DNA from: Streptomyces griseoflavus
Lineage (GTDB): Bacteria; Actinomycetota; Actinomycetes; Streptomycetales; Streptomycetaceae
Direction: 5' to 3'
NCBI RefSeq assembly: GCF_014649995.1
Contig: NZ_BMUC01000014.1
Span: 153,358 to 202,545 of the forward strand
Length of the DNA stretch: 49,188 nt
The notes beneath the pieces are model-generated. The model saw nothing but the letters and a program-made list of their open reading frames with translations, ran no database searches and had not been told where the DNA came from. Every line of letters starts with the position of its first letter. Within the stretch, counting starts at the first letter, position 1. Shown here in pieces: positions 25,015 to 33,011 of this stretch. A program made the position numbers and the translations under genes.

Positions 25015-26576
25015 CGGTTACGCTCGGAGAGCTCTACGACGTCGTTCACCAACGCCTCCACCAGGTCACCTCCGTGCCCAGAGACGATCCTTTCGCGCAT
25101 GCCCTCGCGCTCAGACAAGTCGAAGCACTGATCGGGCACGTGCATCTCCTGCTTCGTAGGCCGGGCGACCGTATCGATGCCGCTGCCGATAACACCTTCC
25201 GCCACCTCTACCACGCCCGACGAGCGCTTGGCGGCGCCGCTCGCTGGCTGCCGTCGGTCGCCCCGGACAGCGCAAGGAACGACGGCCCGCTCGGCTCGGC
25301 AGTGGAGGCCAGCGGGGCGGTCGTCGACCTCATTCGTGGTCATCGCGACACCAGCGGCGCTCCGGTCACCCCGTACGCGCTCGCTTTCACCACCCGCTCC
25401 GCGCAGGCATACCATCTGCGTCACGCTTCCAGAATGCTCCATTCCGCGGGCCGGATCGTGCACACCGTGAGCGAGGTGTCCGGTTGGAACGCTTCGGTCA
25501 GGCTGCAGACCGCTCACGCCTCCCTGCAGTACGCGTCGGTCCAGGCCTGGCACACCAGCGCCGGGGCGGATTTGACGCTGGCGGCTTTTCCCCAAGCTCT
25601 ACCGCTCACCCCGGTCCCCGCCTTGCCCACCGATCCGCTCACTCAGGCCGCCGGTCTGATCCGGGACGACTGCGAACAGCTGTCCCGCGCCGCCTATGAG
25701 ACCCTCCACGGCCGCTCCGTTCAGCCCTTCAGCGGATCCGACCTGCAGCTGATCGCTCAGTGGCGGTCCCTGGGCACCATGCTCGCAGGGCGGCTCCTGG
25801 TACAGGCCGCTGCTGAGGCACCGAACGGGATGGGCCCCGCGCTCAGAAGCTGCGCGGACCACTTCCGAAAAGCCGCCCGCGCGTGGATGGATGTCCAGGA
25901 ACGCTGGGACCGTGTCGTCGATGTGGGTGACCCCCGGGCCCGTCCCCGGCTCCCCCAGCCGAGCTACGAGATGGTGCGCCGAGGCCAGACTTTCCGCATG
26001 CCCCAGGGGAGGGCCCCGCACCCGGCCGTGGAGATCGCAGGAGCGACGCTCCTGCGTGCAGGGCGGTTACTTTTCGGCGGCGACTGGATTCCCGACCCCG
26101 CGAGCAGCCCGCCCCGAGCAAGGCCGGCACAGGAGATTGTGGCTGATTCGGGAGGTATTGCCGAACTGGCCCAGACCGTATATCGCCTCACCGTCGCAGA
26201 CTGGCAGATGGCGGTGGCCGCACCCCAGGCCGTAACGGCCATCGAACACCGTCTGATCACTGACGTCCCCGAGCACCGCCCCGCCGGCCAGCCGTACCGC
26301 TTCTACCAGCTCCACGACCATCAACTAGAGCGCCTCCGCAACTCATTCCAGCAGGTCTGTACCGCTCAGCAGGCGGCAGCACGAAGCTTGCTGGCCACTG
26401 CTTCCGTGATCGGCATGGACACCAACCGTGCCGCTCTCGACGCGGCGGCCCACCGGCACATCACCGCCCAGAACTGGGCCCCGGTTTCTGCCCCGGCCCC
26501 CACCACGCGGAGCGCGATCGCACGAGGAACCACCGCGCCCCCGCCCACCACGCTAGGGAGAGGCGCGCGCTTGTGA
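25011..26576 (+). CDS. Large helical protein of unknown function (521 aa)
   Basis: The start ATG overlaps the preceding stop. The protein is predicted almost fully helical, with regular His/Arg/Leu patterns such as ALALRQVEALIGHVHLLLRR and NTFRHLYHARRALGGAARWL. It has no signal peptide, membrane segment, nucleotide-binding motif or relaxase-type HUH/HhH motif. The C-terminal 50 residues are Thr/Pro/Ala-rich (PAPTTRSAIARGTTAPPPTT) and look like a flexible tail. It is coupled to the small acidic gene upstream and to the 547-aa gene downstream (4-nt overlaps both ways). Candidates are a secreted substrate, a DNA-processing accessory or a structural protein. I cannot choose between these from sequence alone. 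Confidence 0.8.
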   Translation: MTVTLGELYDVVHQRLHQVTSVPRDDPFAHALALRQVEALIGHVHLLLRRPGDRIDAAADNTFRHLYHARRALGGAARWLPSVAPDSARNDGPLGSAVEASGAVVDLIRGHRDTSGAPVTPYALAFTTRSAQAYHLRHASRMLHSAGRIVHTVSEVSGWNASVRLQTAHASLQYASVQAWHTSAGADLTLAAFPQALPLTPVPALPTDPLTQAAGLIRDDCEQLSRAAYETLHGRSVQPFSGSDLQLIAQWRSLGTMLAGRLLVQAAAEAPNGMGPALRSCADHFRKAARAWMDVQERWDRVVDVGDPRARPRLPQPSYEMVRRGQTFRMPQGRAPHPAVEIAGATLLRAGRLLFGGDWIPDPASSPPRARPAQEIVADSGGIAELAQTVYRLTVADWQMAVAAPQAVTAIEHRLITDVPEHRPAGQPYRFYQLHDHQLERLRNSFQQVCTAQQAAARSLLATASVIGMDTNRAALDAAAHRHITAQNWAPVSAPAPTTRSAIARGTTAPPPTTLGRGARL

Positions 26577-28216
26577 GCCGAGGCCTGCGTCACGCCGTTC
26601 AGGCCGACGGGTCCGTGCACTTGCAGCAGATCGAAGCTGCCGTCGAGGCGGTGTCAGAGCCATCACGCGAGGAGGTACTTCCTGGTCCCGTCGCCTCCGG
26701 TGGCGAACGCCTGCAGGCCATCGCCGAGGCGGCTGTGTTCCGGGTACGGGCGGAGAGTCGGGCCGGTGCCCGGCCGAACCCGCCGACGGAGGAATGGCAT
26801 GAATCGCTGGAGGGTCGCGCGCTGGCCCGGGCCGCGGCGGCGCCCTCCCGGGAGCAGCGGGTTCTGCCGCTGTGGACCGGAAACGACCTGCCGACCGGTC
26901 CCTGGCGCAAAGAGGATGGAGTTCTCTACGACGCCTATGGTGTCCCTCAGTGGCGGCTCAAGGCGGCACTCAGGATGCAGCCGCCCGCAGAAGCGTCCGT
27001 CGAGGACAGCCCGGTTGCCCGGGGAGCCGACGTATATGAACCCGTCGATCTCAGGCAGGCCTTCATCTCCACGTTCGCCCAGGCTTGGGCCGATATCGTC
27101 CCGCCCGAACACGACACGGTCGAGGATCTGCTTGAAGCCGTCGACGTGCCGCTGCGCGAGCTGGAGGAGCAGTGGCAGAGGGCCGTACCCGCCTCTCGGG
27201 CGGACGGCGAACGGCAAAGCGTGCCCGCCCGACCTGACCACGACAACCCCATACTTCCTCGGCGTAATCCGGAGCCGGTTGCCGTAGCCCTGCGGCAGGC
27301 CGACACTCACACAGCCGCGCTGCAAAATCTCCCGGAATGGCAGCGACTGCAAACCGTCCGGGGCGCCACCACTCACCTGTGGAACGTGCTCCGCGAACGG
27401 GCGGGGGAGTACTTCGGTCAGTTGCACGCCGACCTTCGCGTACAGGGCTTCTGGCGCACGGTCTCCATCCGCGCCACCACAGCGATCAGCAACTGCGCGC
27501 AGGCTCTCGCCAACCGGGTACGTCGCGGCCTTCGCGGCGGTGACCTGCCCACCGCCGAGGCCCTGCTCAAGCTCAGCGAGGCGGCCCTCTCCTACAGCAC
27601 CCCCGACATCCCGCGTCCCGACCACCCGCTCTCGGAAGCCGCCAGCGGCAACGTCGACGAGATGCGGCAGCTGCGCACCATCCTGCGGACCGGTGCCCCG
27701 GTCTCTTATAGGACGCGGGAGGAGGCAGTGCATGCCTGCCGGGGGGTCGCCGAAGCCTTCCAGGCATGGCGGGAGACCCCCATGGGTCAGGAACTGACCG
27801 CTTCCTCGGAGCATCCCCGGGTGGTCGCCTTCAGGCAGGCGTGGCAGCGGCTGCCTGAAGCAGACCTGCCCGACGGCCCTGGCACAGCGGCCGGCCCCTA
27901 CAGTGACGTCGGCCGCAGCGCCCAGACCCTGGTGGAGCGGGCCGAGGCCGCGAACGTTCAGCGGGCCCAGGCGGGACGGCCGCCCCGCTTCGTACCAGCC
28001 GATGTGGACGCACTGCGGGCCGTCGCCACATTGGCCGATCACCACGGCGGCCGGCTCGCGGTCACCCTGCCGCCCGAACTCACCCGCTCCGCGTTCCGCC
28101 GGACGCCCGGACTGCATACGGCCGCGCCGTTCCCCAGGGCCGTCACTCCGACGAGGTCGGCAGTTCGGGCTACGACGGCAGTACGTCCGCTGCCCGCGTT
28201 TCGAGACCCGCAGTGA
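26573..28216 (+). CDS. Large protein of unknown function (547 aa)
   Basis: It starts at a GTG overlapping the previous stop (GTGA). The N-terminal 100 residues contain low-complexity Ala/Glu/Arg stretches. A central helical region runs from about 140 to 330 (TFAQAWADIVPPEHDTVEDLLEAVDVPLRELEEQW; RGATTHLWNVLRERAGEYFGQL). The C-terminus is basic and Pro/Thr-rich (RAVTPTRSAVRATTAVRPLP). The segment WRTVSIRATTAISNCAQALANRVRRGL resembles C-terminal regions of some long actinobacterial plasmid proteins, but I recognise no catalytic motif. It is the last gene before array 2, and its basic tail could be a secretion signal or DNA-binding region; this is inference. Confidence 0.8.
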   Translation: MSRGLRHAVQADGSVHLQQIEAAVEAVSEPSREEVLPGPVASGGERLQAIAEAAVFRVRAESRAGARPNPPTEEWHESLEGRALARAAAAPSREQRVLPLWTGNDLPTGPWRKEDGVLYDAYGVPQWRLKAALRMQPPAEASVEDSPVARGADVYEPVDLRQAFISTFAQAWADIVPPEHDTVEDLLEAVDVPLRELEEQWQRAVPASRADGERQSVPARPDHDNPILPRRNPEPVAVALRQADTHTAALQNLPEWQRLQTVRGATTHLWNVLRERAGEYFGQLHADLRVQGFWRTVSIRATTAISNCAQALANRVRRGLRGGDLPTAEALLKLSEAALSYSTPDIPRPDHPLSEAASGNVDEMRQLRTILRTGAPVSYRTREEAVHACRGVAEAFQAWRETPMGQELTASSEHPRVVAFRQAWQRLPEADLPDGPGTAAGPYSDVGRSAQTLVERAEAANVQRAQAGRPPRFVPADVDALRAVATLADHHGGRLAVTLPPELTRSAFRRTPGLHTAAPFPRAVTPTRSAVRATTAVRPLPAFRDPQ

Positions 28217-28349
28217 TCACAGAACAGCGGCCTTTTGGGCAGGGGCAGATACAACTCGGGGGCGGCCGCGTTCCCCTACCGCTGCGGACCCCGTTGTCCT
28301 CCTGCTACTACACGTCTTCGTCCGGTCTTCCAAACTCACATCACCCTAA

Positions 28350-28422
28350 GTCCTATTTGTCGGATTCTGCGAAAGTCGCTGAAAACACGCTTCTGCGACC
28401 ATAGACTCCCAGGTCAAACAGT
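28350..28422 (+). promoter_or_regulatory. CRISPR leader of array 2
   Basis: This is the second copy of the 73-nt leader. It is ungapped against 10313-10385, with about 57 of 73 identities concentrated at GTCCTATTTG, GCTGAAA and CAGGTCAAACAGT. The sequence further upstream (28217-28349) is not obviously similar to 10166-10312. The conserved unit is therefore confined to the 73 nt, which defines the likely leader more sharply than either array alone. Confidence 0.8.
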
Positions 28423-29736
28423 CTGCTCCCCGCACCCGCGGGGATGGTCCCCAGTCGACCGCGTCCGGCTCCCCGGTCACCGTCTGCTCCCCGCACCCGC
28501 GGGGATGGTCCCGAGATCGCGCGGCTCACCCGCCGCTCGCAGCGCTGCTCCCCGCACCCGCGGGGATGGTCCCATCATCGACGTCATCGTCCAGATGATC
28601 GGGAACTGCTCCCCGCACCCGCGGGGATGGTCCCGGGTGCTCCCGTGGTAAGTGGTGAGGTGGTAGCTGCTCCCCGCACCCGCGGGGATGGTCCCCGAGG
28701 TACCGCTTACGGCACGTCGGTTCACGGCTGCTCCCCGCACCCGCGGGGATGGTCCCGGTCACTGCCTGGACTCTCAAGCTGCGCGACACTGCTCCCCGCA
28801 CCCGCGGGGATGGTGCCCGCATCACGGACCGCTGGACGACGGCGTTGGCCTGCTCCCCGCACCCGCGGGGATGGTCCCCATGCGCGAGTCATAGTGTCTA
28901 CAAACTGGGTCTGCTTCCCGCACCCGCGGGGATGGTCCCAAGGCGTCGCACACGCAAGCGGTGAGCTTTTCCTGCTCCCCGCACCCGCGGGGATGGTCCC
29001 ACCGGGTCGTATGAAATCCGACGCTACAAGGGCTGCTCCCCGCACCCGCGGGGATGGTCCCATCGAGCGCGGCGCCTTCGCCAAGGTCAACCGCTGCTCC
29101 CCGCACCCGCGGGGATGGTCCCGAGGGCCGTAGAGCGCCGAGACCGTGATTGGGCTGCTCCCCGCACCCGCGGGGATGGTCCCCTGGAAGCGCCTCGACA
29201 CCGGCACCACCAAGGCTGCTCCCCGCACCCGCGGGGATGGTCCCTGGTTCAGCACGCGGAGCTGGTGGCCCGAGAGCTGCTCCCCGCACCCGCGGGGATG
29301 GTCCCAACCATGACCCGCACAGGCATAGGTCCCCCTACTGCTCCCCGCACCCCCGGGGATGGTCCCACGGCTTACCTCCGTGTAGTCGGTGTCAGGGCCT
29401 GCTCCCCGCACCCGCGGGGATGGTCCCCCGGCCCGCGGCTACTCACCGGGGTTTACATGCTGCTCCCCGCACCCGCGGGGATGGTCTTTCCAGGCCGCGA
29501 CCGCCCGCGGCAAGAGTCAGCTGCTCCCCGCACCCGCGGGGGTGGTCCCCCCCCCCGACACGGTGGCGCGCCGGCGGATGGACGCCTGCTCCCCGCACCC
29601 GCGGGGATGGTCCCCGGATGTCCCAGACCTACAGGGACCGCCGTACCTGCTCCCCGCACCCGCGGGGATGGTCCCTTCCTCGACCTCATGGCGTTGGACG
29701 ACACGCTCTGCTCCCCGCACCCGCGGGGATGGTCAC
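28423..29736 (+). CRISPR. Type I-E CRISPR array 2, 22 repeats
   Basis: There are 22 repeats of the same 29-nt consensus as array 1, with 21 spacers and a period of 61 nt. One exception is a 36-nt spacer (29550-29585) that begins with a C-run continuing from the repeat (10 Cs, 29547-29556). Variant repeats are at 28789 (GGTGCCC), 28911 (CTGCTTCCC), 29338 (CACCCCCGGGG), 29460 (GGTCTTT), 29521 (GGGGGTGG) and 29708 (GGTCACT). Most drift is to the right, so the leader is on the left and the array is co-oriented with array 1. No cas genes adjoin it, so it must depend on the locus at 45-10165. Confidence 0.98.
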
Positions 29737-29909
29737 TCGGGCGGTGAACGACGCAGGCGCGGTGGTACCGACCACCGTACGGTCCACATGGCGTGGTCCC
29801 GCACCACCGCTGTCGTCACGTGAAAGTCCTTCCGCGGCCCCCAGCGTCAACGCCTCGAATCCATATGGACGGAGTGACCGCCCGTGGCGTTACACCTGGG
29901 GAGACACGC

Positions 29910-29937
29910 AGGAACGCCCGCCGTGGCGGGGGTTCCT
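29910..29937 (-). terminator. Hairpin after graspetide operon
   Basis: Arms of 13 bp (29910-29922 and 29925-29937, one mismatch) enclose a 2-nt loop. It lies 37 nt beyond the stop of the 105-aa gene on the minus strand. There is no U-tract, as is usual in streptomycetes. It closes the minus-strand operon that starts with the RiPP precursor. Nothing was recognised between it and the end of array 2. Confidence 0.6.
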
Positions 29938-29974
29938 GGGCCGGGGAGGGGCATCTACCAGCCGTCTCCGGCTG

Positions 29975-30292
29975 TCAGGGACGGTGCCACGGCTCGGTCG
30001 GGCGCCAGGGTTCGGGCGCGGGGGGCAGTTTGCTGAACGCGGGCAGAGGAACACGTTCGGCACGGGAAGCGGAGTCCTGGCCGGTCTCAGCCGCGGCGGC
30101 CTGGTGGTCGTCGGCAATTCCGGCCGGGATCCACTCATGGCCGTTCCATTCCTGGATGCCGCGCGGCACATCAGGGTCGACGTGGCTTCCTCGTTCTGCC
30201 TGCTCCCCGAGCGGGACCGCGCGGCGTTCCCCGGGCCTGGGGCGCTGTTGTTCTCGGTGCGCTGCCCACTCATCGAGGGGTTCGTCTTCCAT
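29975..30292 (-). CDS. Small protein after graspetide genes
   Basis: The 105-aa frame has a good Shine-Dalgarno (AGGGAGGA) in front of the ATG. It begins MEDEPLDEWAAHREQ, is charged in the first half, has a central IQEWNGHEWIPAGIADDH motif and a Pro/Trp-rich C-terminus (PPAPEPWRPTEPWH). It lies 71 nt downstream of the methyltransferase on the same strand and before a hairpin terminator, so it is probably the last gene of the graspetide operon. No family is recognised. It could be a second small maturation or immunity factor. An upstream extension of 30 residues lacks a ribosome-binding site and was rejected. Confidence 0.55.
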   Translation of the reverse strand: MEDEPLDEWAAHREQQRPRPGERRAVPLGEQAERGSHVDPDVPRGIQEWNGHEWIPAGIADDHQAAAAETGQDSASRAERVPLPAFSKLPPAPEPWRPTEPWHRP

Positions 30293-30363
30293 CGGGGCGC
30301 TTCCTCCCTTGTCGGTTCTGGTCCGGTTTGTCGCGCCGACCCATCGCCGTGGGCTGTGCGGAA

Positions 30364-31497
30364 TTACAGCGTGGCGGTCCATCCATCGCGTGACAGGGTC
30401 GTCTCCCCTTCAGGAGTGATGGTGACCTGGGCGCCGTACACGGGGAGCCTGCCCTGCTCAAGCCATCGCCAACGGATCTGTTCGAGGATGTCGTACAGGC
30501 GGCGCGGACCGCCCTGGTAGACGGTAGTGGTGTGCTCGCCGCGCGCGGTGTGGGCGCGGGCCCAGGAGCCGTCAGGGTGCAGCATCCAGGCCATGCGGCT
30601 GCCGTCGTCCGACATGCCGTTGCGGTGCTCGATGCCGGGCGCGGTCAGGGAGAGCATGGACCATACTTCCCAGGCCTGCATGACGTCGAGGACGGGGAAG
30701 GGGGAGACGGAGACCTCGCCTTCGGTGTGGTGGGCCGTGGTGAACACGTCGTTGAGGGCCGGGGGGTAGTCGTCGCCGGTCCGGGTGGTCATGAACGATC
30801 CACGGTCCCACTCCACGCGCCCAGCGGCGCCGCCGTCTTCGGTCTTGTCCGCGGTGATGATCAGGCCGGTACCGGCGAGAGTGGTGACCAGGCGCCCACC
30901 GGGGGCGAGAGCGGCCAGCCACGAGGCGGGAATGCGGGGCATCGACACCATGGACACGATCCGGTCGAAGACGCCCGGCAGCTCCTCGCCGCCGGCGTCT
31001 GCGGTGACGACGGTGGGATGCCGGCCTATGCGGTCGAGGCGCTGCGCGGCTGCTTCGGTGAGGTAGGGGTCGACGTCCAGTGTCGTCACTAGGTCGTCGC
31101 CGAGTCGCTGGCAGGCCAGGGCGGCACTGTATCCGGAGCCGGTGGCCACGTCCAGCAGCCGCACGCCCGGGGTGAGGCGGCCGTGTTCGAGCATCGTCAA
31201 GACCAGGCTGGGCAGGGTGGAGGACGAGGTCGGATGCCCGATGACCGGCGGGTACGGGCGCGCATGGTCGGCGTGTACCGCGCCGATACGGGTGACCAGC
31301 GTGGTGTCCACGTACGCGGCCGCAGCCCACGCCGACTCATCGGACGGCCCGTCGACAACGATCCACCCCTTCGGGGTGGACCTGTACCAGCGCTCCACCA
31401 GCAGATGCCGGGGCGTCTCCTTGACCGGCACCCACCAGCTGGAACCCGGATAGGTGACCCGGGCTGCGAGCGCGGCCGCGTGCGGCTTCCAGTCCAT
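30364..31497 (-). CDS. tgmC: PIMT-like methyltransferase of graspetide cluster
   Basis: This 377-aa protein belongs to the methyltransferases that accompany SAV_5884-type ATP-grasp enzymes and resemble protein L-isoaspartyl O-methyltransferase. The SAM-binding motif I is VRLLDVATGSGYSAALA near residue 115, preceded by the PIMT-type HPTSSSTLPSLVLTMLEHGRL. LVTTLDVDPYLTEAAAQRLDRIG and DRIVSMVSMPRIPASWLAALAPGG continue the fold. Related PIMT homologues methylate an Asp of the cyclised peptide so that it collapses to an aspartimide. A long C-terminal extension (after about 220) is typical of this subfamily. The start ATG shares one base with the ATP-grasp stop (TGATG). Confidence 0.9.
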   Translation of the reverse strand: MDWKPHAAALAARVTYPGSSWWVPVKETPRHLLVERWYRSTPKGWIVVDGPSDESAWAAAAYVDTTLVTRIGAVHADHARPYPPVIGHPTSSSTLPSLVLTMLEHGRLTPGVRLLDVATGSGYSAALACQRLGDDLVTTLDVDPYLTEAAAQRLDRIGRHPTVVTADAGGEELPGVFDRIVSMVSMPRIPASWLAALAPGGRLVTTLAGTGLIITADKTEDGGAAGRVEWDRGSFMTTRTGDDYPPALNDVFTTAHHTEGEVSVSPFPVLDVMQAWEVWSMLSLTAPGIEHRNGMSDDGSRMAWMLHPDGSWARAHTARGEHTTTVYQGGPRRLYDILEQIRWRWLEQGRLPVYGAQVTITPEGETTLSRDGWTATL

Positions 31498-32462
31498 CAG
31501 ATGACTCCTTGCAGGTCGTCGGCGATTGCCTCGGCGATCGGCAGGCCAGTCGCGCCCTGGATCCAGTCCCACTGGCCACACGGATTCACCTCAAGGAACG
31601 TCCACTCTCCCCCGGGGTCCACGATGAAGTCTGCCGCGCCGTAGCGAAGTTGCAGCCGCTCTGCCAGGCGGCGCACACCCGCGGCGACATCGTCCGGGAC
31701 CGTCGTCGTGGTGTACGAAAGTGCTCCGTAGTCGCTGCGCCAGTCCTCGTACGAGGCTTCACTACCAGCGTGGATCGCGGCGGCGAACATCCGCTCCCCA
31801 ACCACCGTCAGCCGCACCTCATGGTCCTTGCTGACCCACCCTTGGAACAGGTGCGCGGTGGTGTCGATCCCGCGCAGATCCTCCAGGTCGGGCAAGGTCA
31901 GGCGCTGCGTATAGACGGCTTTGAGGTGGCCGTCTTCGATCAGCACGGGCGAGGCGACCGGCTTGCACACGATCGGCCCGCCGATCTCCGTGGCGAATGC
32001 CACCACGTCCTGCGGCCGGTTGGTGATCAGGGTGCGCGGGATACGGAGGCCGCACGCGCGGGCGGCAGCGAGCTGCACCGGCTTGAACTCGGCGCGCGCC
32101 ATGGCGGTGGGGTGGTTCACCCAGCGGCATTCCAGTGCGGACAGCACCCCGCCCAGGCCGGCGCGGGCCTGCGCGGAGGCGAACCTCTTCTCCGGGCCGG
32201 ACATCCCCTCGGGGAAGCGGAACGCCCCAGGGGCGCGGTAGTACACCGCGCCGACCCGGGACAGCTCCACCGTCCGGTGCTCGGTGAAGAGTTCGCCCGT
32301 CCACGCGCTTGCCTGGTCGATCCTTCCGGCCAGGGTGAGCCGCTGCGGGAAGTCGGCGGTGTCCATGCGGAACACCTCCACCCCGCGGCGCTCCAGCTCC
32401 ACGACGATCCGGTCCGTGGGCCAGTCGTCGGAAGCGGCGATGATCAGGACGGGCGAGGGCAT
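31497..32462 (-). CDS. tgmB: ATP-grasp graspetide macrocyclase (SAV_5884 family)
   Basis: ATP-grasp ligases of this group join Ser/Thr or Lys side chains of the precursor to Asp/Glu side chains, forming omega-ester or amide rings. The 321-aa protein has an N-terminal pre-ATP-grasp domain (VLIIAASDDWPTDRIVVELERRGVEVFRMDTADFP). It then has YYRAPGAFRFPEGMSGPEKRFASAQAR, the ATP-binding strand GGPIVCKPVASPVLI, and the metal-binding end FIVDPGGEWTFLEVNPCGQWDWIQGATGLPIAEAIA, diagnostic of MvdC/MvdD/TgmB enzymes. It overlaps both neighbours by one base, implying strict translational coupling with precursor and methyltransferase. Confidence 0.95.
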   Translation of the reverse strand: MPSPVLIIAASDDWPTDRIVVELERRGVEVFRMDTADFPQRLTLAGRIDQASAWTGELFTEHRTVELSRVGAVYYRAPGAFRFPEGMSGPEKRFASAQARAGLGGVLSALECRWVNHPTAMARAEFKPVQLAAARACGLRIPRTLITNRPQDVVAFATEIGGPIVCKPVASPVLIEDGHLKAVYTQRLTLPDLEDLRGIDTTAHLFQGWVSKDHEVRLTVVGERMFAAAIHAGSEASYEDWRSDYGALSYTTTTVPDDVAAGVRRLAERLQLRYGAADFIVDPGGEWTFLEVNPCGQWDWIQGATGLPIAEAIADDLQGVI

Positions 32463-32758
32463 CAGTCCTTCGCCCCCTCGTCCAGCGGCGGCGGGTTGCT
32501 CGTCGAGCCGTCCGGCACGGTCGGCGAGTGCGTGTTCGCCATGCAGGTCAGCAGGCCGCCGTCGTCGGAGATGTTGACCTGCCGGCCGTGGTCGTAGACG
32601 TGTGCCGGGATTCGGGTGGCGCCGGTGGAGTCAGGCGTACGCGCGAACCGCAGCGCCCACGGCCTCGTAGCCGGAGCCGACGGGGCCTCCTCGCTGTAGG
32701 GGGTCCGGCCTCCGGGCAGAGTGAGAGGGAACGCCTCGCGCTCCGGTGCTGTCGTCAC
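32462..32758 (-). CDS. tgmA: Graspetide (ATP-grasp RiPP) precursor
   Basis: The 98-aa precursor starts with GTG. The leader contains the family block RPWALRFARTPDSTGATRIP and VYDHGRQVNISDDGGLLTC, typical of ATP-grasp-modified RiPP precursors. The probable core is the last 25 or so residues, NTHSPTVPDGSTSNPPPL then DEGAKD. It has several Thr/Ser donors and Asp/Glu acceptors. The Asp-Gly and Asp-Glu-Gly pairs are natural places for an aspartimide made by the PIMT-like enzyme. Ring connectivity cannot be read from sequence. It is the first gene of the modification operon, and the 253-nt gap upstream should hold its promoter. Confidence 0.9.
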   Translation of the reverse strand: MTTAPEREAFPLTLPGGRTPYSEEAPSAPATRPWALRFARTPDSTGATRIPAHVYDHGRQVNISDDGGLLTCMANTHSPTVPDGSTSNPPPLDEGAKD

Positions 32759-32962
32759 AGTCCTACTTCCCTTCGTTTCGTGTGTGCGATGGGGTGGGCG
32801 GGCCTGCTGCAGAGGTGGAGTCAGAGGACTCCGTGGGCCCGCCCCACGCCGGCCGCCTGTCCTTCGGTGTGGCCGACCGGCGCGTCTGGGCCCGGCGCGG
32901 GGCGGTAACTGTTCCGTGGGGGAACACGGATCGGGTAGTTCGTCCCCGCGCCGGGGGTCTTG

Positions 32963-33007
32963 CCTGTCCGGTGGCCCGACCAGGGGGCATCCGGGCCACC
33001 GGACAGG
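32963..33007 (-). terminator. Perfect hairpin after 233-aa gene
   Basis: Arms of 16 bp (32963-32978 and 32992-33007) match perfectly around a 13-nt loop. The hairpin begins 5 nt past the stop of the minus-strand gene at 33012. It separates the regulatory genes from the RiPP operon, so tgmA probably has its own promoter in 32759-32962. A weaker GC-rich imperfect inverted repeat also occurs at about 32792-32848. Confidence 0.7.
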
Positions 33008-33011
33008 GTTC

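Noticed and set aside
13152-28216. Actinomycete integrative conjugative element (AICE) interpretation
   Set aside because: No FtsK/TraB-type translocase, replication initiator, integrase/excisionase or attachment-site repeats were recognised within the block.
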